From Numida meleagris (lineage: Eukaryota; Chordata; Aves; Galliformes; Numididae): DNA of 64,000 nt. The DNA is taken from assembly GCF_002078875.1 (NCBI RefSeq), contig NC_034414.1:8789993-8853992 (forward strand). Reading direction: 5' to 3'. Position numbers and translations under genes: made by a program. Shown piece by piece: positions 11,501-24,982 of the stretch. The notes beneath the pieces were generated by a model that was not told the DNA's origin, searched no databases, and was given only the letters and a program-made list of their open reading frames with translations. The number at the start of each line of letters is the position of its first letter. Within the stretch, counting starts at the first letter, position 1.

Positions 11501-14500
11501 ATTTGGAGTGCCTCTGTCAGATAATGAGGACAGTGGGACCTAGATTAGACCATGCAAAAGCCAAGGTATGTGTATCTGCTGCAATCTTAAAAATAGCTTA
11601 AAATCCATGGCTGAACTTCTGAACCTTCTGCATTCTGTGCTTCTACTCAAAAGAACAAAACTGAAAATCTGATACCTCCTGGTGCAAGAGTGCCAACCGT
11701 TGCTCATACATGAAAGTTCTTGATAGCAGAAGGAGGCAATCTTTCAGGTGGTTTTAATGGTCTTCCCAGAAGACGCAGTTATTATTAGGTAGTCACATAA
11801 GTGCGAATATTACTTTTCTAAATGTTTCTTAAACATGTTAGTACTCACTTGTAACATGACTTTTGTTCTCTCAGTCCTTAATGGATCAGTACTTTGCCCG
11901 TATGCGCTCCTTGATGTCAAGTAAGGAATTGCCAGCAAGGATTCGTTTCCTGCTGCAGGTACAGTATTAAAATAACCTGCTGCTGGTTTTTCCCCACAGT
12001 GTTGACTTGACTCCTTCCTTAATAATTCTTTATGTTCCAAGGATACTGTGGAGTTGAGAGAACACAACTGGGTTCCTCGCAAAGCTTTTCTTGACAATGG
12101 ACCAAAGACTATCAATCAAATCCGTCAAGATGCGGTAAAAGTGAGTATTTGATGTAGGGTTGTGTGCTTTACTTCTCACTAAAGGCTGAAGTGAATCCTT
12201 ACACTGCTTATTTCATGTCACAGAACTCATCCTCTGTATGTAGAAGTTAATCTAATAGTGTGACAGTAAGGTGTTGCTGAGGGTTGAAAATGTGGACTTG
12301 TAGTTTAGGCCTAAAAACTTAATTTTCTCAAGGGTTATTATTTTAAAATAACCGCAATGGTAATTCTTCTTCTTAAGGATCTGGGAGTTTTTATTCCTGC
12401 TCCTATGTCTCAAGTGATGAGAAGCGACTTCTTTCTGGAGGGACCCTTTATGCCACCCAGGATGAAACTTGACAGGGACCCACTCGGAGGGCTTGCTGAT
12501 ATGTTTGGACAAATGCCAGGTATGCTGAAACTGCAAGGCTGATAAGATGATTGCTGCTGTACTGTGTTGAATACAGCAAGATCAAAAATTGTTTTCTGTC
12601 TTCTGATAATATAGGTAGTGGAATTGGTACTGGTCCAGGAGTTATTCAGGATAGATTTTCACCCACTATGGGACGCCATCGTTCAAACCAACTTTTCAAT
12701 GGCCATGGGGGTCACCTCATGCCTTCTGCTCAACCCCAGTTCGGAGAACTAGGCAAATCTTTTCTGAAAAATCAGGTAAGGGAAAAATGGCTTGAGCATG
12801 TTAAGAAGCTCTTCTACAGATGCATATGTTAAGGATTATAGTACATTTGTGTTGGAAGGCTTTCTCAGGTTTGATTCTGATTAGAGCTGATGCTCAGTTG
12901 GTACAAAAACTTTCTAAACAGTTTCTTAAAATGATGGAGAAGATAAAGAGTACACTTTTTTTTTTTTTTACTGCAAGGAAAGGTGCATGTGGCTTTGGTG
13001 GGTCAGAATGGTGCATTTTTATTTAAAAGATAGCCCTGCTTTTTAGGGATAGGTGCTGCTCTCCCACCACCCCTGCTCCTTCTTTTTCCCCTCCTGACAA
13101 GTAGAGTCTTTGTTCCTCTGGTCCCTCTGGTACTACTTACGTATGATGTACGCCACTCCATCATCTGCACTTCTTTCTCTATATCTCCCTTTCTGAAATA
13201 GGGGCAAAGCCAGCTCTACCATAACCAGAATCAGGGACTCTTATCCCAGCAACAAGGACAGTCGAAGGATATGCCACCTCGGTTTTCTAAGAAAGGACAG
13301 CTTAATGCAGATGAGGTATATTACATGCCTACATTACTTAAAGCCTATACTCATTATTGCCCAGTGATTATAGCAAGACGCGTTATTATGAGGACTTATG
13401 CTGGAGCTCTTCCTACTTCTCTTCCTCCTCCTACTCTGCCCCTTCCTCTTTCACCTTATTCCTCACTTTCCCTAGGGTATCCAGCGTCCTGTGAGCAAGA
13501 CTGAGATATGAGGGCAATTTCTTGTGATGTTCCTTCCTTCCTTTCCCACACCTCCCCAAGAGCACTACTCTGACATCAGTTCCCATGCATCATATTGATG
13601 ACAGTACATTTTAATGGAACCTTTAGGAGATCCTAACACTGAGGAAAATCTACAAGTCCTGAATTGCTGGACCAGGCAATTATTTTTTTCTGAACTAGAT
13701 GATAGGCAAAATGTCGAGCACAAAGTAAACCGCATTATTATTTAGCGTAAAAGACTCGTATCCTCATTTCTGAGCAACTAGTGGAGTTTTGACATAGCTG
13801 TAGAACTTGTCTGCAAACATGCGAAGTATCTTCTTGGGTTTCTTAACATACTGCATCTGAAAGGAGCAATTCCAGATCTTGGTACAGATGGAACTAAAAA
13901 CCAGTAACTTGCAGCAAGCTGTGATTTACTGAGTCACGCTTTTGGGGGCATTGCAATCCCAACGTGGCTTCATCTGACTGTTAGCACTGTAGAAACTGAA
14001 GACTTAAGTTCATGTGGGATAAGTTGATGCAAGCACGTTTCTGTGTAATTTGTGGTCAAAGTACTTGAAACAGTTTGAGGTTTTTCTGATTATTTACAGA
14101 TAAGCCTGAGACCTGCTCAGGCTTTTCTAATGAATAAAAATCAAGTGCCAAAGCTTCAGCCCCAGATAACTATGATTCCACCCAGTGCTCAACCACCACG
14201 CACTCAGACACCACCTTTGGGACAGGTAAATATCAAAATTACTCTGTACTCGTGACAAAGTTTTCTTTGACTGTACTTAATTCTTGCATGCATGTAAAAG
14301 TTGGGCTAATTTCTAAATGGGAGGGAGAGTTTTTGTAGCACGTAGCAGAATGTATGAAAGCATGTCTGAAGGTGTAATTTGACTGTAATCTGCTTTGCTT
14401 AATACTGGAAGTTGACAAAAGTTTCTTAGAAGCACAACACTGCAGTTAGATGTACTTCAAAGAAATAACATTTGGTACTGTCTTTCAGCCTCCTCAACTT

Positions 14501-16992
14501 GGTCTTAAAACAAATCCACCACTTATACAAGAAAAGCCTGCAAAGACCACCAAGAAACCACCTCCTTCTAAAGAAGAGCTACTTAAACAAACTGTACGTT
14601 AATTATATTACAGGGCTTCTTTATAAATACTTTTAAAAACATATATTTAACTATCCAGTCTCTTTCTCTAGGAAGCTGTTGTGACTGAGTATCTGAATAA
14701 TGGCAATGCTAACGATGCTGTCAATGCTGTGAGAGAAATGAGAGCTCCAAAACACTTCATTCCTGAGATGTTGAGCAAAGTAATCAGTCAGTCCCTCGAT
14801 CGATCAGATGAAGACAAAGAGAAAGCAAGTACTTTGATCAGCTTACTCAAACAGGAGGGAATAGCCACAAGTGACAACTTCATGCAGGTACTGCAGTCTT
14901 GATAGTCCTTGTGCTGCTTGGCTGTTTGTGGTGTCTAGCTTAGATACAGGTACTTAGCAAATTTTATTTTGTCTTGTTGATCTAAGGAGGTAGAAGTAGT
15001 GTATATACGTATGATACTTGTGAGCGATGTAATAAGTGATGAGGGAAGAAATGTAGGTTTGGGATTTTGGAAGCGGGAAACATCTTGGCAAATGATACAA
15101 TGGGAGAGAAAAAAATTGGCTTTTATTTCAGTATTAGTGTACGCAAGAAGAAAACTTCAGTCTCGTCTTGTTATTGTCATGTAGGCATTCCTGAATGTAT
15201 TGGACCAGTGCCCCAAACTGGAGGTGGACATCCCATTGGTGAAATCCTACTTAGCACAGTTTGCAGCCCGTGCCATTATTTCAGAACTGGTGAGCATTTC
15301 CGAGCTGGCTCAACCACTGGAAAGCGGCACCCATTTCCCTCTCTTCCTGCTTTGCCTTCAGCAGTTAGCTAAGCTGCAAGATCGTGAATGGCTAACAGAA
15401 TTGTTCCAACAAAGCAAAGTGAATATGCAGAAAATGCTACCAGGTAAGAGTCATTGTATCACTGTTAAGATATTTCGTATTAGTACATGAGGTGGCTTTT
15501 TGTGTTTTGCACCAGTTAAAATAATACAGTTATTTTGATGCGATCAGCTGTCACGATTCTTAGTGAGGATGGCGTTTTTAATAGATACTGAGGAGTACCA
15601 GCTCTTAAGTGTGTCTTCCGTCCTTTTCAGAAATTGACCAGAACAAGGACCGCATGCTGGAGATCTTAGAAGGGAAGGGGCTTAGCTTCTTATTCCCACT
15701 TCTGAAACTGGAGAAGGAACTGCTAAAGCAAATTAAATCGGATCCATCCCCACAAGCCATCTATAAGTGGATTAAAGATAACATTTCACCCAAACTTCAT
15801 GTAGATAAGGGATTTGTGAATATATTGATGACCAGGTGAGATGGTTTCTTGATGTAATTCAGGCGCATGCCTTGTCAAGCTACCAGTAAATACGTAACTA
15901 CGTGGAGACTGGCATGTTCCTCTGCATAAGATGGTATATGCTGAGATAGGGATGCAGGTTGTTGTAACTAGACTTGCTCTCTTTTAATGCCCAGTATCTG
16001 CGCTTGCATTAGTTTGAAGTGTTTTGCTTGGGGATGAGAAACGTAGAACTGATTATTTATAAAATGTTTGAGAGCCTTAACAAAGCATAACTAGGATTTT
16101 GTAGTGGACAGTAAAGTATAATGCATGTACTGAAGTGCTTAAATTATCAAGCAGACTGAACTTAATGCTTGTTGTAGAGCATAAAACTGGTTGTGTCTTG
16201 GAGTTCACGGAACTAACTTTTTTCGTCTCTGGTGCAGTTTCTTGCAGTATATTTCTAGTGAAGTAAACCCACCTAGTGACGAATCAGATTCTTCATCTGC
16301 TCCATCAAAAGAGCAACTAGAGCAGGAAAAACAACTGCTTCTTTCCTTCAAGCCAGTAATGCAGAAGTTCCTCCATGACCACGTTGATCTGCAAGTGAGT
16401 GCTTTATATGCGCTCCAGGTGCACTGCTACAACAGTAACTTTCCAAAAGGTACGTGTATAATGTCACCCAAAACTCAGCTTGCTTGCTTGTCTATGAATT
16501 TCAGGTTCACTATATGTCTTCAAGTAACCTTCTTGGAAGGTTATAACACTAACAAAATTGTGATTGTATGCTTCCATAGGCATGTTACTGCGCTTCTTTG
16601 TTCATTTCTATGATATGGAGATCATTGAAGAAGAAGCCTTTTTGGCGTGGAAAGAAGATATTACTCAAGAGTTTCCAGGAAAAGGCAAAGCTTTATTCCA
16701 GGTAAACTTGATAATGGCTCTGTCTCTTGTAATCTCTGCTCTGCTAGAGCATTACTTTGAGAAACTTAATGGAGTTTTCCACTAGGAAGAAATGAGGGGA
16801 GATGAAATGTGTGCAGAGTGTAGCTGAAACACTTAAAACGAGTTTGGGGGGAAAAAAAGTGTTCTGCAGAAGTGTGTAGTGGGTAAATAATTCCTGTTGC
16901 CTTAAACCAGTTTTATGTAACTGCAGGTAAACCAGTGGCTAACCTGGCTGGAAACTGCTGAAGAAGAAGAATCTGAAGAAGAAGCTGACTAA
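8544..16992 (+). CDS. EIF4G2: Eukaryotic translation initiation factor 4 gamma 2 (DAP5/NAT1/p97), GTG start, 21 coding exons
   Basis: DAP5 is a cytoplasmic eIF4G relative that lacks the eIF4E- and PABP-binding N-terminus; it binds eIF4A and eIF3 and supports translation of selected mRNAs. Coding exons: 8544-8584, 8748-8813, 9228-9353, 9747-9849, 10523-10654, 10747-10813, 10897-11048, 11455-11565, 11875-11958, 12042-12140, 12378-12519, 12615-12775, 13202-13315, 14100-14225, 14489-14593, 14672-14887, 15185-15443, 15631-15835, 16238-16449, 16580-16701, 16927-16992. They total 2,709 nt (902 residues; human 907), and every join keeps frame with GT-AG borders. The MIF4G domain begins near residue 78 (NKLTPEKFDKLCLELL) and ends near 305; MA3 covers about 540-660 and W2/eIF5C about 715-895, ending in an acidic EEEESEEEAD tail. 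The start is GTG in the strong context GCCGCCAAAGTGG; the first methionine is residue 202. The first splice acceptor lies 70 nt before the GTG. Identity is secure. Confidence 0.98.
13356..13518 (+). ncRNA. SNORD97: Box C/D snoRNA SNORD97, in the intron after the 13th EIF4G2 coding exon
   Basis: The element lies in the 13,316-14,099 intron, matching the intronic position of SNORD97 in mammalian EIF4G2. A terminal stem pairs ATTGCCC (13,356-13,362) with GGGCAAT (13,512-13,518). A C-like box GTGATTA (13,364-13,370) follows the 5' arm, and a D-like ATGA (13,508-13,511) abuts the 3' arm; a canonical CTGA lies 7 nt upstream (13,501-13,504). Blocks such as AAGACGCGTTATTA, TATGCTGGAG and CCAGCGTCCTGTGAGC match human SNORD97 as I remember it. 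A pyrimidine-rich loop (about 13,407-13,470) makes it longer than the human RNA (about 142 nt). SNORD97 is reported to guide 2'-O-methylation of the wobble C34 of elongator tRNA-Met together with SCARNA97. An ATTATGAG at 13,385-13,392 is complementary to that anticodon loop. Confidence 0.85.
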
Positions 16993-17166
16993 AGAACCAG
17001 CCAAAGCCTTAAATTGTGCAAACATACTGTTGCTATGATGTAACTGCATTTGACCTAACCACTGCGAAAATTCATTCCGCTGTAATGTTTCACAATATTT
17101 AAAGCAGATGTATGTCAATAGGATATCCTCTGCGAAAGGTTTTTGTAGTATGTCTTAATAGTCTAC

Positions 17167-17172
17167 AATAAA
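17167..17172 (+). terminator. EIF4G2: EIF4G2 proximal poly(A) signal AATAAA
   Basis: A canonical AATAAA 175 nt after the stop codon, followed by T-rich sequence. Use would give a short 3' UTR of about 200 nt. Confidence 0.6.
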
Positions 17173-17731
17173 AATATTTTAGAGTATCTTTAATGTTTAG
17201 ATAACAGTGTATTAGCAGCATGCAATAATTACATCATAAGTTCTCGAGCAGAAGCAGTCTGTTGCAAGGGTCTTCTTTGCTGCCAGTTATCATAGGCTGT
17301 TTTTAAGTTAGAAAACTGAATAGCAACACTGAATACTGTAGAAACGCACTTTGCTCAGTGTAATACTTGAGTTGTTGCAATATTTGATTATCCATTTGGT
17401 TGTTACGGAGAATCCTTAACTGTAATCGATGGTTGTTGCCGTAATAGTATATTGCCTGTATTTCTACCTCTAGTAATGGGCTTTATGTGCTAGGTTTTAA
17501 TATCCTTGAGCCTGGGCAAGTGCACAAGTCTTTTTTTAAAGAAACAGTTTACTTGCACAAAAACTGATCAGCTGGACAGATGATTTAATGCCCTTTGGAA
17601 GAGGTTTTTGTGGGTGTGAAACATGACATGGTGAGAAATTTGAATTGGTCCCTCTATTATAGTATTGAAATTAAGTCTACTTAACTTATCAAGACATGTT
17701 CATGCCCTGATTTTATATACTTGTATCTATC

Positions 17732-17737
17732 AATAAA
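17732..17737 (+). terminator. EIF4G2: EIF4G2 distal poly(A) signal AATAAA
   Basis: A canonical AATAAA followed by a TGTGATACTTGACTTGTTTCTG stretch that is T/G-rich, about 740 nt after the stop. It would give a 3' UTR near 760 nt, close to what I recall for the mammalian mRNA. I take it as the main 3' end, with cleavage near 17,755. Confidence 0.65.
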
Positions 17738-17759
17738 CATTGTGATACTTGACTTGTTT

Positions 17760-20700
17760 CTGAATGTCTCCCAGCAGAAAAGCTTTGACTGACAACTAGT
17801 TTACTTGCTGAGTAGTACATCATTAGGAATTTACTTAGACTGGGAACATGTTAACGATCCTTTTTATAAAAAGTCTGTCTGAATTTGTTCATGAATTCTC
17901 AATAAGATCACAGACCAGAGCAGACACTGATTTCCTATGTCAGGAGGATAATTAACAGATACCTGCTGAAGGAATAAGTATGACCTTGCTTTGTGATTCA
18001 GTGAGTAATTTGCCTTTTACTTCCTAATGCTAGGAACTTTAAAGACCCATATTCTTAATGGAGTGGCGCTGACTAATTCACTGTCTCTTTCTCAAGTAAT
18101 GAAATTGGAAACAACAACCAAGTGTTGGCTTAAAATGTTATCTATTAAATGCTCAAAATACCTTACTTGCTGGAACTTCGTCCCTAGTGAAATTTTTTTC
18201 GTCAGTGTTTTTGTGACCGGTCAAAGGCGGAATATTTGTAGTAGCAAAATTTTTCTCAATAGAGACTTGTGTTTGCTAGTGCTGGAAGAGCTTTAGACTA
18301 TGTGTCTTTCACATGGTGGAAGATGCAAATGTTGCAGGAAAAAAAAAAAATAACTTGAGATCTTGATCAAGTTTAGTTTGAGGGAAGAGTAGCTTGCATT
18401 TAAGTGTGTTAAAGGGCTGTGACTAGGTAACTGGGTGTGGTTCTTTCTTGCATTTTGCTGGTACTTTGTTATGAAGAGCAGGCTTCCTAACTTGCAGTTG
18501 CAAGCAATATCCTTGCCTGTACTTAGAAATTAGATTTGTTCATTGAATTTCTGAAGTTGGGTCAGTAACTTGCTGAGGACATGGTAAAATGCAACGCATA
18601 GTTCAGTGTATCACTGCACTGTACTGTGGTAATCCATTTCACATCCATAAAGAAGGGGTGTTTAACTTGAATTGCTAGTAAGAAATTTGACTACCCTTAC
18701 CACTTCCTGTCTATTTCAGTATAGTGGCACAGCTAGCAGTAACAGCAGGTTATGGATTCTAGCTCAGGTAAGAGAAAACATGAAGGTACATATAAGGCAG
18801 CTTGAGGTGGGAGAAGTGGCAGCTTCTGTTGATGTAATTGCAGCTTCTGAGAGTGGTGGTAGTTCCATCATAGGGCCTCCAAATGCATTCAGTAATGTCA
18901 GCTTTCATAAATTTAACAATATTCTGCATTTCTCTGTAGAGGAATGTAGTCGGTGCTTAAGGAGCTGCAGTATTCAGCTATGCTGCTTGTCCTCAGATAA
19001 GTGCTCTGCAAATGTTCACATCCTGCATAGTAAGGTTCAGTGGTCAAACAGGGATAGTAAACCTTCAAAATACGATCTTTTGTTATTTCACATTTAAGCA
19101 CTCATTTCAGCTGATCAGTTTGGTGATGTGTTCCCCCTACAGTACTGTTTTCTTTAATAGTTCAGGTATAGTTTACTTGAATACCCAATGCAATTTGTTC
19201 TCAAGTGCTGCAAAGCTGAACACAGGAGCTGCCAGTCACGAAAGTGCAGTTCTAACTGGTAGTTTCCAACTAAATGCACCGCAGAGGTGAGACAAATCAA
19301 TTACAAAAAGGAGGTGCAAGTAAAACAATTCTTAGTTAAAGAAGAATCAGACTGCCAACTAACCGGTTTCCTGGAGGAGGTTAAACTGGCAGCTGTAGGT
19401 TGAGTAGCATGAATAAGCCTTGTATTCTTGCCCAGTCTTCAATCTAATCACTACAATCATATGTACTTGTGCATGAAGGCTTTGCTGCTTGGCTTTTTTT
19501 TTTCTTCAACTAGATCAGGTAAAATCACTTCTGATACCCTAAATTCTGTTAGCGAAGAGCAAACTGTTAAGAACTATGCCTACCAACTATAAGCATTTGA
19601 AAATGTGGAACAGAGTATACACATCAGAAAATGTCATTAAATTCTGAAATTATTCCCATCGTAAGAGTTGCATATGCAGTTAGTATGCATCTGGCCTCTT
19701 GAAACTAGTATAAAAATGGCTTTTGACATGGCAGTGGCTCATTCAAACCGTTCATTCTTTTTACAAAACAGGAAAAAGACCATCTTGTTTTTATTCTGCT
19801 TCTTTCTATTGGTTGGCTGCTTGGTGCAGTCAGTTCAGTAAAAGGGATGGGTTTTCAGTTGGTCTGACGTTTGAGTGACTTAAGTAGAGTTGTGTTTTAA
19901 ATGTAAATAGAGCATACTCCATTTTAAACTAGTGAAGTCGCAGTCTAGATTAAACCTGTAACTGATTAACGATAATGGCTTTTGTTTAGTATCAATTTTG
20001 TTAAATTTAATGTAACACACTCAGGAAGATTGAAAAAAGTGCATATGAAACGTGGTTCGGTCACAAAGTTTGCCTTCTGAAATGGTGAAGGAGGTTGCTG
20101 GTATCAATCAGGAAGCTTCAGTTCCACTTATCAGTTGGGTGGTTTACTTTTCAGCAAAGCCATGAAGAGCATGGCTGTCTAAATGAGTCAGTCTGACAAT
20201 AAAGAGCAGAAAGTCTCTGTCAAGTTGCTCTCAGCCCTGGCAGCCATTTATATTGAAGTTGGATATTCAAGGAAAGTGAATAGAAGCTTCCAAGAGTCAA
20301 AACATCTTTATGACTGAATAGGCATTGCTGGTTGTTGTTTTTGTTTTTTGTTTTTTTCTTTTTTTAATGAGGAAGATTGCAAGAAGAAGCCGGGGGCTGG
20401 TGGGGGTGAGGCTGAGTGCAGAACAAAATGCTGGCACGTGACTGAACAGCTGTCAGCAGACAAATTTCTGCGTGATTGCTACTTAGGTTTTGAAGGTTCC
20501 TACAGAGCAGTGAGTAAATCCAAACAATGATTAGGTAATTTCAGCAGAGTTTAATAGCTTCTGTAAATTCTTACGGTGCATCCAGAACATGAGTTTTAGC
20601 TTATGTTATAATCTAGGCAAGTGGCTGTGGTGACGTAAAAGCGAAGTTTGTGGCTGATTCAGATTGGTTCATACCTCCTCTGTACTTTCACAGTAGATAC

Positions 20701-23700
20701 CAGATAGCTGATAAGGCTTACTCTCAAGTGTACCTGGACAAACTGTTAACTTTCTTGCTACAGGTTGGGTTTTATTTTGTTTCTTTTAAAAAATACTGCT
20801 AGTAATGTCTTAAGTGTGGCTAACAAAAATATGTTAGTGCGTTCTTCATGGAAAGTTGGAATCTGTGGCATGGGTGTTCCTCTAACATAAATTAAATGAA
20901 GGACTGATTAGGTCAAGGTTGTTATTAGGAAATTTGATGATAGCAATACTGTACTGCTTTTCCCCTCCTTTCACATAGATTACCATGCATAATTTTATTG
21001 TTGCTGCTTTTTATTTCAAACAATATTGGCCAAAAACCAAAAGCAGTCTTGTACATACAAGGTCTCAATTCAGTGGGGCAAAATCTGCTTACAGGCATAT
21101 GTTCATACGCTGTATCCTCAAAAGCTAAACAGGAATACCCATGCGCAGCTGAGACTTTAAGAGCTGCACAGCAGACAGTTGCAGATATTGAGGTTTAATA
21201 GAACTAGAAGTAGTAATTTCATGGAGAATAAATCAGTATGGCTTTGAGATTTCAACAGAGTTGAGCATGTGCTTCCAGAGCAATCAAGAAAGAATATCCA
21301 AAGCAAGTTTGTCACTGCCTGAAAAAGAGTTGCATTGAAAAACTTCTCTGTGTAGTAAGAAAGATGCAAACAAGTTGCAGTATCTTCCTGTATCTGTGTA
21401 TTGCAGAACAAGCTTTACTTCTAAGTGAGTAAATCAGGCCTTTACCTCTGAAACTGAAGGAAAGTATCAAGTGAGAATTTCCTTATAAATGGGAAGATCT
21501 GTCCTGATCAGCTTGGAAGGATTGTTTATAGAGCCGGATGGTGTGGCTTTTCAGGTGGAGCTGCTGAAGTGGTACGAGCTCGTGTGGATTCGTTTTATAA
21601 AGCCTGTGCCCATTATTGGCTTTAACAGAGTCCATACATCTGCTAGCTGGAGACTAGTGAAATGTTATTTTTAATAAGTTGATTAAGCAGCCATGACAAC
21701 AGAGTTTTATTTGGCATAAATAAATGGTTGGAGTGAGGAAAGTAACTATCTGACAGTGGTTTTCATCTTTAAATACTTCAGACATAAATCTATTTAGCTT
21801 TTGTTTAGGTTAGCAGTGAAAAGCCTAAAATAACTGATGTGTGAAGAATTCTTAGAATTGTGTTATCTAAGAAGCTATGCAAAGTAAGATTGTGGAGGGA
21901 GAAGTGATCTTTTATATAAAATACATGGAGGGTAAGGAGTTCATAGACTTTTCTAGTTGTTTCTGTTAGAACAACATGAAATTTAAGAAATGAAGGTCAG
22001 GTTATCAAGAGCATTAGAGTTTGAAAAAAAAAAAGGAACGAAACTACTTCAGACTTTGTAAAGGTATGTAGAGATGTATCACTTTAGCATACTGGGCTAC
22101 CAGCCTTTCTTGAAGAATAATTGCAATTGTGCCAATTTTAATGAAAAATTCAGAACAAAACTAAATCACACTGCAGGTAGAGCTCACTGCAGTAGAGGCT
22201 CCTGTTAGCCTGGGCTAGCACTGTCCTCTGCCTCAATCAGCTTATGAACCTATTGTTTATTCAGATACTTGAAAATACCTTTAATTGAATTTGATGTCAT
22301 AACATCTTTTCCATGGATTAGTCAAATTATAACCTCAAAGCCTCATGCATTTTTGGGTTAGGAATTTACATTCTGAGGAAATGAGCTTTGCAGATTGCCA
22401 TGTTTAGCATGCTGCCGTTGTGATTCAGCAGTAAGATGGCACCATACAAATAGGTGTCTGGAAAGTCAAATCACAGCTGCTGCTTTAGGTGAGTCGATCT
22501 CCATAGTAAAGTAATAAGCAGGGCACCGAGCATGCTTGTTAGGCCAGCCCTGCGTTCCTTCTGAACCAGATGCGTAACGTGTGGGAAAGTGGGATTCCTC
22601 TTGTTTAAGTGTGCAAATGTTGAGTGTCTGGACATGCATACATTCCCTAGGCAACAGCCAGAAAGAGGTTCCTCAAAGCGATTCGCTCCATCCACCTTAC
22701 GATAACTTGCCCTCAGAGGGGTTCCTGTTCCTCTCCCAGGGCTGAACAGAGGTGTCTAGACTGCTAAATTTCAGAGGTCTGAAGATAAATGAAATTCATC
22801 TAACTCACCTGGCCACATAACACTGAAATAAAATTTGCCACAGCTCTGTCCATACAATTACTGTATGCATGCTGTCCCAGTGATCGGCTATCATTAGGCA
22901 CATCTGTGTTCTAACACTTGTTGAAGGCATAGCACCACTGCCTGTGAAAAGCATCACCATAATAAGAAGCATCAGCATTAAGGGGTGCCTCTCAGTTCAT
23001 CAGGGCTGTTTTTAAATATATATTTGTTGCTTTTTTGATAGGGTGAAATGAAACAGTAACTTAGTATGGAAAAACGTACACCTAAACACAGTTTCCAACT
23101 GGGATGGTGGAACCAGCTCCTGCTTTTGATGGAGTTCTAGAAATAGAAGTGTACAGATTTAATAAATATTATAGGTGGGAAAAAAACTTGCAAGTCAACA
23201 TGTGCATTTTCTCTATACAACTAATACAGTAATCCATTAATCAGCTTTTAAAATTTAAATAGGTGGTTTGTAAGAAAAATGAGATAAAATGCAGAAAATA
23301 TAAGAGAAACAAAAATAGCAATAAATGCAAACAATGCCATAATGAAGGCCATAATGTCTTCTAGAGCCTCTAAAATTAGTATTTTAATGTATCTCTTTTC
23401 AAATGCTAGTTTTATCTAATCAGTAACTATCACATACACATTGATTTGGCCTTTCTGATTTTTCTTCTTTTGAGACTTCAGGAAATTTCTCCAAAACGCT
23501 GTGTTTTTGTATCTATAACTCACATTCAAGTAAGTGTTTCTGCCTTTCCATCAGCTTTTAGCCTGGGAGCTTTTCTCCCGCCTCTTGAGCTGCTGCAGCG
23601 CTGTGTATGTGACACAGTCCTCTGTAAAATCCAAAGGATAATTATTTTGAAATTCAGAATCACCATAAAGGAAAATAAATTAACGCACGCTTCTCCATAC

Positions 23701-24980
23701 ACCATCCTATACATGTATTCATCTCCCTCCTCCTCTCTCATCGAAAACATAAGATAAATCTGTAAAAATATAAACCAAAAATGTTCGGACTAGAAATCTT
23801 GAGCTACAGTAGAAACTGGTCAGACTTTGTTTGCTTTTCCAGTTTTAACTTGCTGGGGATCTGTGCTTCAGGTATTCAGATGTTTCCCTGCAACCACAAG
23901 GGCTATAAAAGTAAAGTATGAAGGAAGGTTAGTTTTTATGATTCTTGCAGGTGGGGTTTAGAGAAAGCGCCAGGTAAAACAAGAATCAAGGCGAAGTGAG
24001 CTGGTGATACTGAATACAGGCAGAAGCCTGATACCCAAATAAATCCTCGGGGACAAGGGTTAATGAAAAGCAACTTCTTGGAGGTAGACAATGGGTAAAA
24101 GATTTCTTGACAGTTGAGACAAGAACCAGTAGATACATAGCAGTAACTGCTAACTTGGAAACTTACTTTGTATTTAGAATTTTCCTGCCTTGATTTTCTC
24201 AGCTGGAATTACAGCTTCTGCGTTTCATGCTCTACATCTCTGATCTCCTCTTGGTTGACTTTTCTCATGGTTATTCTGTGCAAAATAATTCTTTTCCACC
24301 TGACGTCATGGTTGCGATTCCTTAACTAAACTAAAATAACAGCATTCTTGTCTGAATTGCATAGGTTAGTATATCATTATACGGTAGCAATTTAGTTGTG
24401 AAATTACTGTTACTAATTGATAAACCACCAAGTAAGTTTCTAAATGTCCTAAAATTAAGTGTGGATTGACCGTGTTTATTACCAGAGACTACAGCACTCT
24501 TTCCGTCCCAAAGCAGCACGTGTTCTAGGTCACACGAAAGGGCAGAAGCTTAGCAGGTGACTGCCTTCCTCTGACCTCCTCTTTCTCCCCAGGTACCTGC
24601 AGTTGAATCCTGCTCAGGGTGTTGACTGATTTGTTTTGCATATATATCTCATGAGCTACTTAGAACATTTGTAAGTGTATTCCACATGCTGATCGAAATT
24701 GTCGTCTCTATCAGATAGATGTGGAGCAGAAGGCTTTGTACTTTCTGAGAAACAAATGAACTAGCTATGGGATAACCAGCCTTGCGTTTCCTTTCTTTTA
24801 TATCCCAAAAGTTATGTTAGCTGATTTTAGTCACTTCAGATTCACCAATTCGTACTGAGATCATAAAAGACCATCCTCTTAACTTTTAACAGAAGTGATG
24901 TCTGCATCTGTAGCAATTAGCAGCATCCCTGGACACTTGACAAGTGAGATCACAGTAGGTAAGATCACAACAGCAGTGTC
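17760..24980. other. Intergenic sequence downstream of EIF4G2
   Basis: AT-rich, with short A runs (18,339-18,349; 22,024-22,033) and no recognisable gene. The open frames here (for example 18,672-19,097, 141 codons, and 18,027-18,296) show no domain or conserved motif. No RNA gene or clear repeat is visible. Confidence 0.5.
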
Positions 24981-24982
24981 TG

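Noticed and set aside
13271..13504. 77-codon + strand frame covering the end of an EIF4G2 exon and beyond
   Set aside because: Its start is the real coding exon ending at 13,315; the rest is read-through into the SNORD97 intron.
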